From Firmicutes bacterium CAG:555 (GTDB lineage: Bacteria; Bacillota; Clostridia; Oscillospirales; Oscillospiraceae), in the NCBI GenBank assembly GCA_000431075.1, contig HF986915.1, forward strand, positions 128,573 through 144,707: DNA of 16,135 nucleotides, given 5' to 3'. Positions 1 through 6,210 of the stretch are shown in pieces. Numbering within the stretch: the stretch's first letter is position 1; every line of letters begins with the position of its first letter. A program made the translations under genes and the position numbers. The notes beneath the pieces are model-generated. The model was given only the letters and a program-made list of their open reading frames with translations, searched no databases and had not been told where the DNA came from.

Positions 1-614
1 TTGCGGAATGCCTTGCCGACCTGGCAGACACCGAACGGCAGCTTTTTGCGGGTGGTGCGCTGGATGTTTGCGAAGTTTACGAAAATGCCCTGAGCGGTCT
101 CGGGACGCAGGTAGCAGGTGGAGCTGGAGCCCTCGGTAACGCCGATGGCAGTCTTGAACATGAGGTTGAACTTGCGGATGGGAGTGAAGTCGTGCTTGCC
201 GCAGACGGGGCAGATGACATCCTCGTGGGATGCAATAAATGCGTCCATCTCGTCAAAGCTCATTGCATCGACATTGACCTCGTGGTGCTCCTCGGCGATG
301 AGCTTGTCGGCTCTGTGGCGGGATTTGCAGGCCTTGCAGTCGAGCAGAGGGTCGGAGAAGCTGGACACATGGCCGGTGGTGACCCAAGTCTGGGGGTTCA
401 TGATGATGGCGGCGTCAAGACCGACATTGTACGGGCTTTCCTGAACGAACTTCTTCAGCCAGGCCTTCTTGACATTGTTTTTGAACTCCACGCCGAGCGG
501 GCCGTAGTCCCAGCTGTTTGCAAGTCCGCCGTAGATCTCGCTTCCTGCGTAAACATAGCCACGGTTTTTGCACAGGGCAACGATCTTGTCCATTGATTTT
601 TCGGAATTTTTCAT
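1..614 (-). CDS. glyS: Glycyl-tRNA synthetase, N-terminal part (runs off the left edge)
   Basis: Charges tRNA-Gly with glycine in the cytoplasm. The reverse strand reads 204 codons from ATG at 614 with no stop before the window edge. The N-terminus contains GSEIYGGLANSWDYGPLG, the opening signature of the single-chain (alpha2, eukaryote/archaeon-like) class II GlyRS rather than the alpha2beta2 type. CxxC pairs (LDCKACKSRH near residues 92-99 and VICPVCGKHD near 137-146) fit the zinc-binding insertion. The class II motif-2 region RPETAQGIFVNF follows at about residues 169-180. The family is about 460 residues, so more than half of the gene lies outside the window. The start is supported by AGGAAAGGATG just upstream. 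No T-box leader is recognisable in the short 5' region. Identification is secure; the C-terminal anticodon-binding domain is not seen. Confidence 0.95.
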   Translation of the reverse strand, partial: MKNSEKSMDKIVALCKNRGYVYAGSEIYGGLANSWDYGPLGVEFKNNVKKAWLKKFVQESPYNVGLDAAIIMNPQTWVTTGHVSSFSDPLLDCKACKSRHRADKLIAEEHHEVNVDAMSFDEMDAFIASHEDVICPVCGKHDFTPIRKFNLMFKTAIGVTEGSSSTCYLRPETAQGIFVNFANIQRTTRKKLPFGVCQVGKAFR

Positions 615-688
615 TTTTACATCCTTTCCTGCGGCTGGCTGCCGCAGCAAATATTTTATTAAGACACAATGCTTGTCTACAAGCAATA

Positions 689-717
689 ACTATACCATGT
701 ATACAGCATTTTTACAA
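689..717 (-). promoter_or_regulatory. Promoter of glyS
   Basis: On the minus strand, TTGTAA (712-717) is followed after exactly 17 bases by TATAGT (689-694), a good sigma-A-like pair. The predicted leader of about 70 nt contains a 7-bp GC hairpin (629-647, CTGCGGC/GCCGCAG) just before the Shine-Dalgarno site. It is too short for a T-box. Confidence 0.6.
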
Positions 718-735
718 CTAATGATAATAATAAAA

Positions 736-757
736 CAAGCCCCGAAAACGGGGCTTG
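736..757 (-). terminator. Rho-independent terminator of the E2-like acyltransferase gene
   Basis: A perfect 9-bp stem (CAAGCCCCG/CGGGGCTTG) with a 4-base loop is followed on the minus strand by TTTTATTATTATC. It lies 12 bases beyond the stop of the gene at 769-1641 and upstream of the glyS promoter, so it separates the two transcripts. Confidence 0.9.
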
Positions 758-768
758 CAGTGTATTTA

Positions 769-1641
769 TCAGTAATCGACAGGTTCGCTGAACGGCTTTT
801 CGAGGCACTCGGGGTGCTCGAGAATGTATTTGAGCAGTCTCACGCTCTTTGAGTAGTAGTAGCCGTCGGCAATGCGCTCGTCGATGGTCAGACCGAGGTC
901 AACGCTGTTTCTGAACTCGACATTACCATCATCGTCGTAGAACGGACGCTTTTTCGTCTCGCCCACGATGACAAACAGCGAGGCAGTGCCCCAATTGCTC
1001 AAGTGGTGGTAGCCGCTGCGCAGCTTGATAGAGCCGAGGTTTGATAAAATGACGGAAGCGTAGTTGAGGTCGGTCTCTATGAGAAACTGCGGCACGAGAC
1101 CGTGTCTGTCGAGCCAGCGGAGGATCATAAAGATGAACTTAAGTATGGGGCGGGGTATCTTCCTGAGAATATCCATAGCGTCGCTTGAGGCATCGCCGCC
1201 GCCCTTTTTGACGGTGGTTATCTGCTTGTACAGATCCTCACGCAGGGTGTCAATGGTGGTGCTTTCGTTTGCGTGAATAAATGCCATGCCCTCTTCGGAG
1301 GTGTCCTCAAAGCGCTTTTTGACAACGAATGCTGCGCTTAGGTCATTGCGCTGATACATGTTTTTGTTCGCAATGAAGCGGTTGAGCTTGGGCCTGAGCA
1401 CGATGACCTTGAGTATCGCCGCAACTATAATGTGGAAAAGTGTGAACTTAAATTCGGGATTTTCGGCATTGCGCTTTGCAAGGTATGCGTCAATGTTCGT
1501 AAGGTCGATACGCTCGGAGATATACGCCTCATTGTCGCTGCGATTGATATATATCATCGGCATGATGATGTGCATGCTGTCAATGTCACGCAGAAGCTTA
1601 CCGTCTCTGCGGTCACCGAGGCGCCTTCTTGTGTCGCTCAT
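769..1641 (-). CDS. 2-oxoacid dehydrogenase E2-like acyltransferase, stand-alone catalytic domain
   Basis: A 290-aa protein matching the catalytic domain of dihydrolipoamide acyltransferases (the CoA-dependent acyltransferase fold shared with CAT). It lacks lipoyl and peripheral-subunit-binding domains. Recognisable parts are KFTLFHIIVAAILKVIVLRPKLNRF (about 65-89), the NLGSIKLRSGYHHL segment (about 210-223), and the C-terminal active-site region DERIADGYYY (254-263). The family motif there is HxxxDG. Asp259 and Gly260 are present, but the catalytic histidine position is Glu255. A start at 1641 is supported by AAAGGGG upstream. No E1, E3 or lipoate genes are nearby, so it is not part of an obvious dehydrogenase complex. 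From memory, similar stand-alone Clostridia proteins also have this Glu. The true reaction is unknown. Family call is firm, function uncertain. Confidence 0.85.
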   Translation of the reverse strand: MSDTRRRLGDRRDGKLLRDIDSMHIIMPMIYINRSDNEAYISERIDLTNIDAYLAKRNAENPEFKFTLFHIIVAAILKVIVLRPKLNRFIANKNMYQRNDLSAAFVVKKRFEDTSEEGMAFIHANESTTIDTLREDLYKQITTVKKGGGDASSDAMDILRKIPRPILKFIFMILRWLDRHGLVPQFLIETDLNYASVILSNLGSIKLRSGYHHLSNWGTASLFVIVGETKKRPFYDDDGNVEFRNSVDLGLTIDERIADGYYYSKSVRLLKYILEHPECLEKPFSEPVDY

Positions 1642-1683
1642 ATTCTATACCCCTTTGTAAACTATTTTTAGAATTATGTATAG

Positions 1684-1751
1684 ATTTTAGCACATAAACC
1701 CGAGATGTCAAGAATATATCTCTTGACACGGACAAAGCCGTGGTATACATT
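1684..1751. promoter_or_regulatory. Back-to-back divergent promoters overlapping an 8-bp inverted repeat
   Basis: Inverted repeat TGTCAAGA (1706-1713) / TCTTGACA (1721-1728) with a 7-base AT-rich spacer. Each arm contains a perfect TTGACA -35 box facing outwards. Leftward: -35 at 1706-1711, 16 bases, TAAAAT at 1684-1689, serving the acyltransferase. Rightward: -35 at 1723-1728, then TATACA at 1744 (15-base spacing) or TACATT at 1746 (17-base spacing), serving mntP. The rightward spacer also holds a small CACGG/CCGTG dyad. One bound regulator could control both promoters; that is inference. Confidence 0.7.
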
Positions 1752-1798
1752 CAAATGTAAATTCTTAAACGGCGAACTGTTTTGAGGTGTGTTGGCAT

Positions 1799-2359
1799 AT
1801 GGGGTTTGCGGACATTTTTCTTATCGGCGTTGCGCTTAGCATGGATGCCTTCGCCGTCAGTATCTGCAAGGGGTTGTCGGTGCAGAAGGTGCAGCTTAAG
1901 CATATGCTTATTGCCGGACTGTATTTCGGCGCTTTTCAGGCGCTCATGCCGCTTATAGGCTACCTGCTCGGCTTTAAGCTTGAGGATTTTATCCGGAGCA
2001 TCGACCACTGGATAGCGTTCGTGCTGCTGACGATAATCGGCGGCAACATGATAAAGGAAGCCCTGAGTAATGACGAGGAAGAGCACGACGCAAGCTTTGC
2101 GTTCAAGGCCATGCTCCCGCTTGCTGTTGCAACAAGCATCGATGCACTGGCTGTCGGCATAAGCTTTGCGTTCCTCGGCGTTGATATCGTTCCTGCGGCG
2201 CTGCTTATCGGCATTACGACCTTCGTTTTGTCGGCTGTGGGTGTGTATGTCGGCAATGCCTTCGGCGCAAAATACAAGTCAAAGGCCGAGCTTGTCGGCG
2301 GCGTTGTCCTCATACTCATCGGATTAAAAATACTGCTGGAGCATCTTGGGATAATCTAA
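1799..2359 (+). CDS. mntP: Putative manganese efflux pump MntP
   Basis: A 186-aa polytopic membrane protein that exports Mn2+ (MntP/YebN family, LysE superfamily). It contains the two family repeats: LSMDAFAVSICKGL near the N-terminus (Asp16) and TSIDALAVGISFAFLG in the second half (Asp115). These conserved acidic residues lie in paired transmembrane helices. About six hydrophobic segments are visible, with a charged loop NDEEEHD in the middle. Length is normal. ATG at 1799 is preferred over GTG at 1787 because GAGGTG (1784-1789) is correctly spaced for it and family members begin with this short N-terminus. The next gene begins on the base after the stop, so the two are co-transcribed. The leader is only about 40 nt, so there is no room for a yybP-ykoY Mn riboswitch. 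Confidence 0.93.
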   Translation: MGFADIFLIGVALSMDAFAVSICKGLSVQKVQLKHMLIAGLYFGAFQALMPLIGYLLGFKLEDFIRSIDHWIAFVLLTIIGGNMIKEALSNDEEEHDASFAFKAMLPLAVATSIDALAVGISFAFLGVDIVPAALLIGITTFVLSAVGVYVGNAFGAKYKSKAELVGGVVLILIGLKILLEHLGII

Positions 2360-3022
2360 ATGTCTAAACTCAAAAACTACATTTCCATAATCATAATGCT
2401 TGCGCTCATCGCCGTTGTCGGTGTGCTGCTTTTAACGGGCGTTTTGGATGTTGACGAGACGATAGCCGCCGTGAGGGACAATAAGCCCGCTGCACTGCTG
2501 GCGATACTGGCGCTGTTTGCCGTCAAGGGCTGCTCGATGGTCATCCCGTTTGCGGCGGTGTGCATCGGTACATCGCTCGTATTTGATCTCAAAATGGCGA
2601 TGGCGATCAACATCGTCGGCACGGCGCTTTGCGTTTCGGTGTCGTACCTTATCGGCAGGTTTTCAAAAGAGCTGACCTTCGACAAGGCGATAGCGAAGTA
2701 CCCAAAGCTGAAAAAATATTTCGACAATGCGGGTGAGTACAGCTTTACCTTCTGCTTTGCGCTTCATACTCTGCATCTGTCCACCGAGGCGCAGGGTGTG
2801 CTGTTCGGGCTTTTGCGCACGCCGTATTTTGCGTATCTTGCTGGCTCGATGCTTGCGCTGCTTCCGAGCCTTGCGTATTTCACCGTCCTCGGCGATAACT
2901 TCGATTTAAAAAATCCGCTGTTTTGGGCTTTTCTCGCCGTCGATCTGCTTACGGTCGTAATCGGACTTATCTACGCAAAGCGCAATATAATAGACGGAAA
3001 AGGCAAAGGCAAAAAGAACTAA
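2360..3022 (+). CDS. TVP38/TMEM64 (VTT/DedA-like) family membrane protein
   Basis: A 220-aa integral membrane protein of the VTT-domain superfamily (DedA/TVP38/TMEM64), whose members are implicated in lipid flipping or ion homeostasis. The first transmembrane helix spans about residues 8-28. The VTT core follows: AVKGCSMVIPFAAVCIGTSLVFDL (about 54-77), then INIVGTALCVSVSYLIGRFSK with the characteristic Tyr...Gly-Arg, an amphipathic stretch, and further helices at about 150-172 and 188-207. The C-terminus is lysine-rich. ATG directly follows the mntP TAA, implying translational coupling. Pairing with a Mn exporter suggests shared envelope or metal homeostasis, but this is inference. No clear terminator follows. 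Confidence 0.85.
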   Translation: MSKLKNYISIIIMLALIAVVGVLLLTGVLDVDETIAAVRDNKPAALLAILALFAVKGCSMVIPFAAVCIGTSLVFDLKMAMAINIVGTALCVSVSYLIGRFSKELTFDKAIAKYPKLKKYFDNAGEYSFTFCFALHTLHLSTEAQGVLFGLLRTPYFAYLAGSMLALLPSLAYFTVLGDNFDLKNPLFWAFLAVDLLTVVIGLIYAKRNIIDGKGKGKKN

Positions 3023-3047
3023 GAAAACTAGGCGTAGCGGGTCAAAT

Positions 3048-3084
3048 CCAATACGCAGCAGGGGGAGTGTGAGGGAGACAAGGT
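3048..3084. repeat. 37-bp dispersed repeat, copy 1
   Basis: Positions 3048-3084 match 13729-13765 over 37 bases with one difference (GAGGGAGAC versus GAGGGGGAC). The flanks differ. This copy ends exactly where CAT-like coding sequence begins (around 3083), suggesting an insertion or recombination scar that removed the 5' end of that gene. It is non-coding on inspection; the open frames through it resemble no known protein. Confidence 0.85.
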
Positions 3085-3601
3085 TGCGTATAATTTTGCA
3101 AAGCAAAACGGAGTTTCGTTTTACTACGCCATGACCTACCTTGCCACAAAGGCGCTAAACTCCGTCGAGGCGTTTCGCTATGCGCTCGTTGACGGCGAGC
3201 TGTGCCTTTTCGATGCGCGCACACCGAGCTTCACCGACCTAAAAAAAGGCTCGGAGAGCTTTCATATCGTCACCATGCCCTGCGAAGGCGGCATTCTCGA
3301 TTTTTGCCGCGAGGCAGCGCAGCGCAGTGCGGCGCAGGAAACATTTCTGTCGCTCGACAAGGAGGGCGCAGACCTCATCTACATTTCCTGCCTGCCGTGG
3401 ATAGAGCTGACCGCGCTTACAAACGAGCGGGATTTTGACCCGGATGATGCTGTACCGCGCATCGTGTGGGGCAAATTCCGTGAGCGCGACGGCAGAAAAA
3501 TACTTGGTATGTCCATGGAGCTTAACCACCGTTTCACCGACGGCGTGCATATCGGCTTATTCAGTCAGGCGCTGGATAATTTAATGGCGCAGCTGATGTA
3601 A
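3083..3601 (+). pseudogene. Chloramphenicol-acetyltransferase-like gene, 5'-truncated
   Basis: Encodes most of a CAT-fold acetyl-CoA-dependent acyltransferase. CAT-like sequence begins in frame at 3083 (VAYNFAKQNGVSFYYAM), before the first ATG at 3131. It continues through LATKALNSVEAFRYALVDG to the C-terminal active-site motif ELNHRFTDGVHIGLF, where HxxxDG is intact (His133, Asp137 and Gly138 counted from the ATG). Roughly the first 35-40 residues of the family are missing. The frame upstream has no start codon back to a TAG at 3035 and is occupied by the 37-bp repeat. A shorter product of 156 aa could start at 3131, but there is no Shine-Dalgarno site before it and the first strand and helix would be lost. 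Probably non-functional. Even intact homologues need not give chloramphenicol resistance. Confidence 0.8.
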
Positions 3602-3606
3602 ACATA

Positions 3607-3634
3607 TTGTGAATTATAGAAAATCCGGTAGAAT
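3607..3634 (+). promoter_or_regulatory. Possible promoter upstream of the M1 peptidase gene
   Basis: TTGTGA (3607-3612), 16 bases, TAGAAT (3629-3634). The hairpin at 3665-3685 lies between this promoter and the gene, so it might act as an attenuator. Weak match; the gene could also be reached by read-through. Confidence 0.3.
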
Positions 3635-3664
3635 CGTTCACATAATGGCATTATACTGACAGAG

Positions 3665-3690
3665 GACAGGGGCTTGTCCCCTGTCAATTT
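3665..3690 (+). terminator. Rho-independent terminator after the CAT remnant
   Basis: Perfect 8-bp stem GACAGGGG (3665-3672) / CCCCTGTC (3678-3685) with a 5-base loop, followed by AATTTTATTT. It lies 64 bases after the CAT stop and 27 bases before the next start. Confidence 0.8.
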
Positions 3691-3711
3691 TATTTGTATG
3701 GAGATTTTGGG

Positions 3712-5229
3712 ATGAAACACAAAAATTTGATTGCAATGCTGCTTGCGCTGATGCTGCTGCTTAGCATTTCGGCGTGCGGCAAGGATAATACCCAGCCCGA
3801 GCCAAGCGCAGCCGCGCAAACGCAGCCGGTCTCGGCATCCGAAACGCAGCCGGATTACCGCATCACGGCAAGTCTTGAAGCTGCCGACGCCGAAAACAAG
3901 GAGCTTGCAGCGCGCTTGACGGAAACCTGCGTCATCAGCTTTACCAACACAAGCGGCGATACATGGGACAGCGTCTGCCTGCGCGACTATGCCGCGTCAA
4001 ACCTCGAGCTTGAAAACAGCGCAAGCGGCAGCGAGCTGTACACCCCCGGCAGCATACGCGGCGTTAAGGATGCGCAGGGCAACGAGCTGAGCTTTGAGAC
4101 AGGCAACGATAAATCCGTAGTTTATGTTAAGCTCGCTTCGCCGCTTAAATCCGGTGAGCGCACAAGCATCAGTGTCGATTACGCCACCGAGATACCGTCA
4201 TGCAGGGAACGCCTGTGCTGGGCACCGAACGGTGATGATTTTGCCGGTGCAAGCACCGTGTGCCTGTCTCAGGCATACCCGGTCCTTGCCGAGTATACAG
4301 ACGGCAAATGGAACGAAGCACCCTATATCACCGACGGGGAATGCTTCTACTCGTCATGCGGCAATTTTGAGATGATGCTCACCGCGCCGGAGGGCTACAC
4401 CGTGATATCCACCGGCAGCGAAACGCAAAATTCCGACGGAACATGGACCTTGAAGGCTGAAAAGGTTCGCGATTTTGCCGTAATAGCCGGCAACGGCTTT
4501 GAAAAGCTCAGCGCCAAAGCCGGCGATGTCACCGTCAATAGCTGGTATTATTCCGGCAGCGACAGCGACAAATTGCAGGGCGAGGTCTCGCTCAAGGCGG
4601 CGGTCGACGCGGTCAATGCGTTTGAAAGCGCGTGGGGAGAGTACCCCTACAAAACGCTTGATGTGGCGCAGACACCCTACGATGCCGGCGGCATGGAATA
4701 TCCGGGGCTTGTGCGCATTGCAGATTCCTTCGCCGACGGTCTTTCCGGCGAGGGAGATAAGAGCCTGCGCCTTGATGTTGCGCACGAGGTCGCGCACGAA
4801 TGGTTCTACGCCGTCGTCGGCAACGACCAGTACCGCGAGGCGTGGCTGGACGAGAGCTTTGCCGCTTTCGGTGAGCTTGTGTATCAGCTTTACACCGGCG
4901 AAAGCGAAGCGGATGTGCAGGCGAGTGTTGATTCGCTTGACTGCACGATAAAGCAGAAGTACATTGACCTTTCCTTCGATGAGTATTACAGCGAGGAAAG
5001 CGGCGGCGAGGATTATGTGAGCGCCGTGTACAAGGTAGGCCCCGTGTTTTTGTGGAAGCTGCGTCAGGCGATGGGGCAGGACAGCTTTGACGGCTTCATG
5101 CGCACATGGTATCAGGAGCATATGTTCGGTGAGGTGACCACCGGGGAATTCCGCACGGCGGTGACCAAGGCATCGGGCAGCGCCGAGGTCAGGTCCCTGC
5201 TCGACGAATATCTGTCGCCGACCGAATAA
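3712..5229 (+). CDS. M1-family zinc metallopeptidase, membrane-anchored lipoprotein
   Basis: A 505-aa exported peptidase. A basic N-terminus and hydrophobic core lead to lipobox ISAC with Cys22, so the mature protein should be lipid-anchored on the outer face of the membrane. A Ser/Gln/Ala-rich linker (about 23-50) follows, then an N-terminal beta domain. The catalytic part has GGMEYP (327-331, the family's GAMEN-type exopeptidase motif, Glu329), the zinc site HEVAHE (358-363) and ligand Glu381 in WLDESFA, the HExxH-x18-E spacing of gluzincins. Tyr440 in VYKVGP fits the transition-state tyrosine. ATG at 3712 is chosen over an in-frame TTG at 3694 because GGAG (3700-3703) is well placed and the signal peptide then begins properly. 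It stands alone as a transcription unit. It probably trims peptides for nutrition; that is inference. Confidence 0.93.
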   Translation: MKHKNLIAMLLALMLLLSISACGKDNTQPEPSAAAQTQPVSASETQPDYRITASLEAADAENKELAARLTETCVISFTNTSGDTWDSVCLRDYAASNLELENSASGSELYTPGSIRGVKDAQGNELSFETGNDKSVVYVKLASPLKSGERTSISVDYATEIPSCRERLCWAPNGDDFAGASTVCLSQAYPVLAEYTDGKWNEAPYITDGECFYSSCGNFEMMLTAPEGYTVISTGSETQNSDGTWTLKAEKVRDFAVIAGNGFEKLSAKAGDVTVNSWYYSGSDSDKLQGEVSLKAAVDAVNAFESAWGEYPYKTLDVAQTPYDAGGMEYPGLVRIADSFADGLSGEGDKSLRLDVAHEVAHEWFYAVVGNDQYREAWLDESFAAFGELVYQLYTGESEADVQASVDSLDCTIKQKYIDLSFDEYYSEESGGEDYVSAVYKVGPVFLWKLRQAMGQDSFDGFMRTWYQEHMFGEVTTGEFRTAVTKASGSAEVRSLLDEYLSPTE

Positions 5230-5252
5230 AAACGAAAAAACAGGCAATGCAA

Positions 5253-5280
5253 TGCACTGCCCCAGTAAAAACGGACAATA
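5253..5280 (+). mobile_element. Possible left end of an IS3-family (IS150-like) element
   Basis: The sequence from TGCACTGCCCC (5253) through AACGGACAATAG resembles, by eye, the TGTACTGCACCC...TTGGACGATG end typical of the IS150 subgroup, and it lies just upstream of an OrfA-like coding start at 5334. No matching right end or OrfB is present in the window, so this would be a remnant. The similarity is recalled, not aligned. Confidence 0.4.
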
Positions 5281-5288
5281 GACAAAAC

Positions 5289-5327
5289 ACCCCCTATGTA
5301 GGAAAATGAAAGTACTACATAGGGGGT
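5289..5327 (+). promoter_or_regulatory. 13-bp hairpin masking the ribosome binding site of the next ORF
   Basis: Perfect inverted repeat ACCCCCTATGTAG (5289-5301) / CTACATAGGGGGT (5315-5327) with a 13-base A-rich loop. The right arm contains AGGGGG (5321-5326), the only plausible Shine-Dalgarno site for the ATG at 5334. In RNA it would be base-paired. This fits the usual down-regulation of transposase translation in IS elements by leader structures, but could also serve as a protein-binding palindrome. Confidence 0.65.
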
Positions 5328-5333
5328 ATTGCT

Positions 5334-5867
5334 ATGCCAAGAAAATATGAAAAAGAGCAAGATCTGCTGCCAGTTGTAAAGGACATGGTAGAGGCTGGCT
5401 ACACATACCGACAGATAGCAGGCAAACTTGGATTAGGCGGAAAAGAAGTCATAGAAGAGCTTCTGAAAAGAGAACGCAGGAAGGCGGCTCATGGTGTGCC
5501 TATGCATCGAGGGCGTAAACCCGCAAAGACCTTGCAGGAGTATAAGCATATGAAACGAGAATTTTTGCAGAATTTCAAAATCGGCGAGCAGGCGCTGCCG
5601 AAAGAAATCATCGACAGCATACTTGACGAAAACGGCAGAGACATTGAGGCGGCAAAAAAGCCTTTTGCGGACTATGAAGCCCTAAAAGAGCAGCTTAATG
5701 CGACAAAAGACGGCCTCGCAGCGTTCAAGGATGTTGCATCAAAACACGGAGTAGGCATTCCCGAGTTCTACGGCGAAATGGCAAAGGCGTTTCTTTTCGA
5801 TAAAGATGCAAAAAGCCCGAAAGACAAAATGTCGGCGTATTACTATGGTATAGTGATGGCTGAATGA
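5334..5867 (+). CDS. Chimeric ORF: IS3 OrfA-like N-terminus joined to phage Gp20-like scaffold sequence
   Basis: A 177-aa protein. Residues 1-72 (MPRKYEKEQDLLPVVKDMVE..., then a helix-turn-helix YTYRQIAGKLGLGGKEVIEELLKRER and basic RGRKPAKTLQEYKH) resemble the DNA-binding OrfA of Clostridia IS3-family elements. From Met73 (ATG at 5550) the sequence switches to MKREFLQNF...LPKEIIDSILDENGRDIEAAKKPF.DYEALKEQL, which resembles the start of phage minor structural/scaffold protein Gp20. The final 45 residues (from about 133, KHGVGIPEFYGEM...) are unrecognised. The expected OrfA leucine zipper and OrfB integrase are absent. Most likely a deletion product of an IS inserted in a prophage; a domesticated DNA-binding protein is less likely. 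Assignments are from memory of the families. Confidence 0.6.
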   Translation: MPRKYEKEQDLLPVVKDMVEAGYTYRQIAGKLGLGGKEVIEELLKRERRKAAHGVPMHRGRKPAKTLQEYKHMKREFLQNFKIGEQALPKEIIDSILDENGRDIEAAKKPFADYEALKEQLNATKDGLAAFKDVASKHGVGIPEFYGEMAKAFLFDKDAKSPKDKMSAYYYGIVMAE

Positions 5868-5881
5868 GCTGGGAAAATGTG

Positions 5882-5946
5882 TTGTCGTAAATTTTGTCGT
5901 AAAATGAGCGGTTAAAATACCTCTATAATGGTTAAATTTTAACCAT
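5882..5946. repeat. AT-rich repeats between the chimeric ORF and tRNA-Arg
   Basis: Direct repeat TTGTCGTAAA at 5882-5891 and 5894-5903, three GTTAAA-type motifs (around 5911, 5931 and 5951), and a perfect palindrome ATGGTTAAA-T-TTTAACCAT at 5928-5946 that overlaps a TATAAT. No gene is visible in 5868-5994. Such sequence next to a tRNA 3' end is compatible with an old integrase arm-binding or attachment region, but no duplicated tRNA end was found. Confidence 0.55.
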
Positions 5947-5994
5947 AAGAGTTAAAAACGACCACGAGCAAAACAGCTCAAAGCATTGATAAAT

Positions 5995-6037
5995 AAAGAT
6001 AAACCCTGTAATCTCAACGACTACAGGGTTTATCTTT
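5995..6037. terminator. Strong bidirectional terminator downstream of tRNA-Arg
   Basis: A perfect stem of 15-16 bp (AAGATAAACCCTGTA at 5996-6010, complement at 6022-6036) with an 11-base loop and T-runs on both sides (TTTTTT on plus, TTTATTTATC on minus). It ends three bases from the tRNA 3' CCA and serves as its terminator. Confidence 0.88.
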
Positions 6038-6039
6038 TT

Positions 6040-6116
6040 TGGCACGCCGCAAGGGATTCGAACCCCTGACCTTCTGGTCCGTAGCCAGACGCTCTATCCA
6101 GCTGAGCTAGCGGCGC
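6040..6116 (-). tRNA. tRNA-Arg (anticodon ACG)
   Basis: A 77-nt cloverleaf on the minus strand: acceptor GCGCCGC pairs with GCGGCGT (first pair G-U), D-arm with AGCTCAGCTGGATAGAGC, anticodon stem TCTGG/CCAGA with loop CTACGGA giving anticodon ACG, T-arm with GGTTCGAATCC, and an encoded CCA end (6040-6042). The ACG anticodon (inosine-modified) reads CGU/CGC/CGA. Confidence 0.97.
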
Positions 6117-6136
6117 TTATCGCTTAACGCCTAAAT

Positions 6137-6165
6137 ATATTAGCACGGCAGCCGGATAATTGCAA
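6137..6165 (-). promoter_or_regulatory. Promoter of tRNA-Arg
   Basis: On the minus strand, TTGCAA (6160-6165), 17 bases, TAATAT (6137-6142). The predicted start is about 13 bases before the mature tRNA 5' end, as expected for a monocistronic tRNA. Confidence 0.6.
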
Positions 6166-6210
6166 GTGTTTTTTGCGGATTTTAGTATTATTTTTTCAAA
6201 ACCCGCAGTT

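Noticed and set aside
615..735. T-box riboswitch upstream of glycyl-tRNA synthetase
   Set aside because: The predicted leader is only about 70 nt with one GC hairpin. There is no T-box consensus and no terminator/antiterminator pair.
1642..1798. yybP-ykoY manganese riboswitch ahead of mntP
   Set aside because: The predicted transcript start leaves about 40 nt of leader, too short, and the conserved loops are absent.
769..3601. Pyruvate or branched-chain dehydrogenase complex locus
   Set aside because: Only an isolated E2-like catalytic domain is present. There is no E1, E3 or lipoyl domain, and the CAT-like remnant merely shares the fold.
4354..5247. Long reverse-strand open frame of 297 codons opposite the M1 peptidase
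   Set aside because: It is a shadow of the peptidase gene: low-complexity Ala/Arg/Val composition, no family features, and the forward frame has a full set of catalytic motifs.
5882..5903. CRISPR-like repeat
   Set aside because: There are only two 10-bp units 12 bases apart, with no spacers of proper length and no cas genes.
6040..6116. Clear att site for a prophage at tRNA-Arg
   Set aside because: No second copy of the tRNA 3' end occurs in the window and no integrase gene is present, so attachment cannot be claimed directly.
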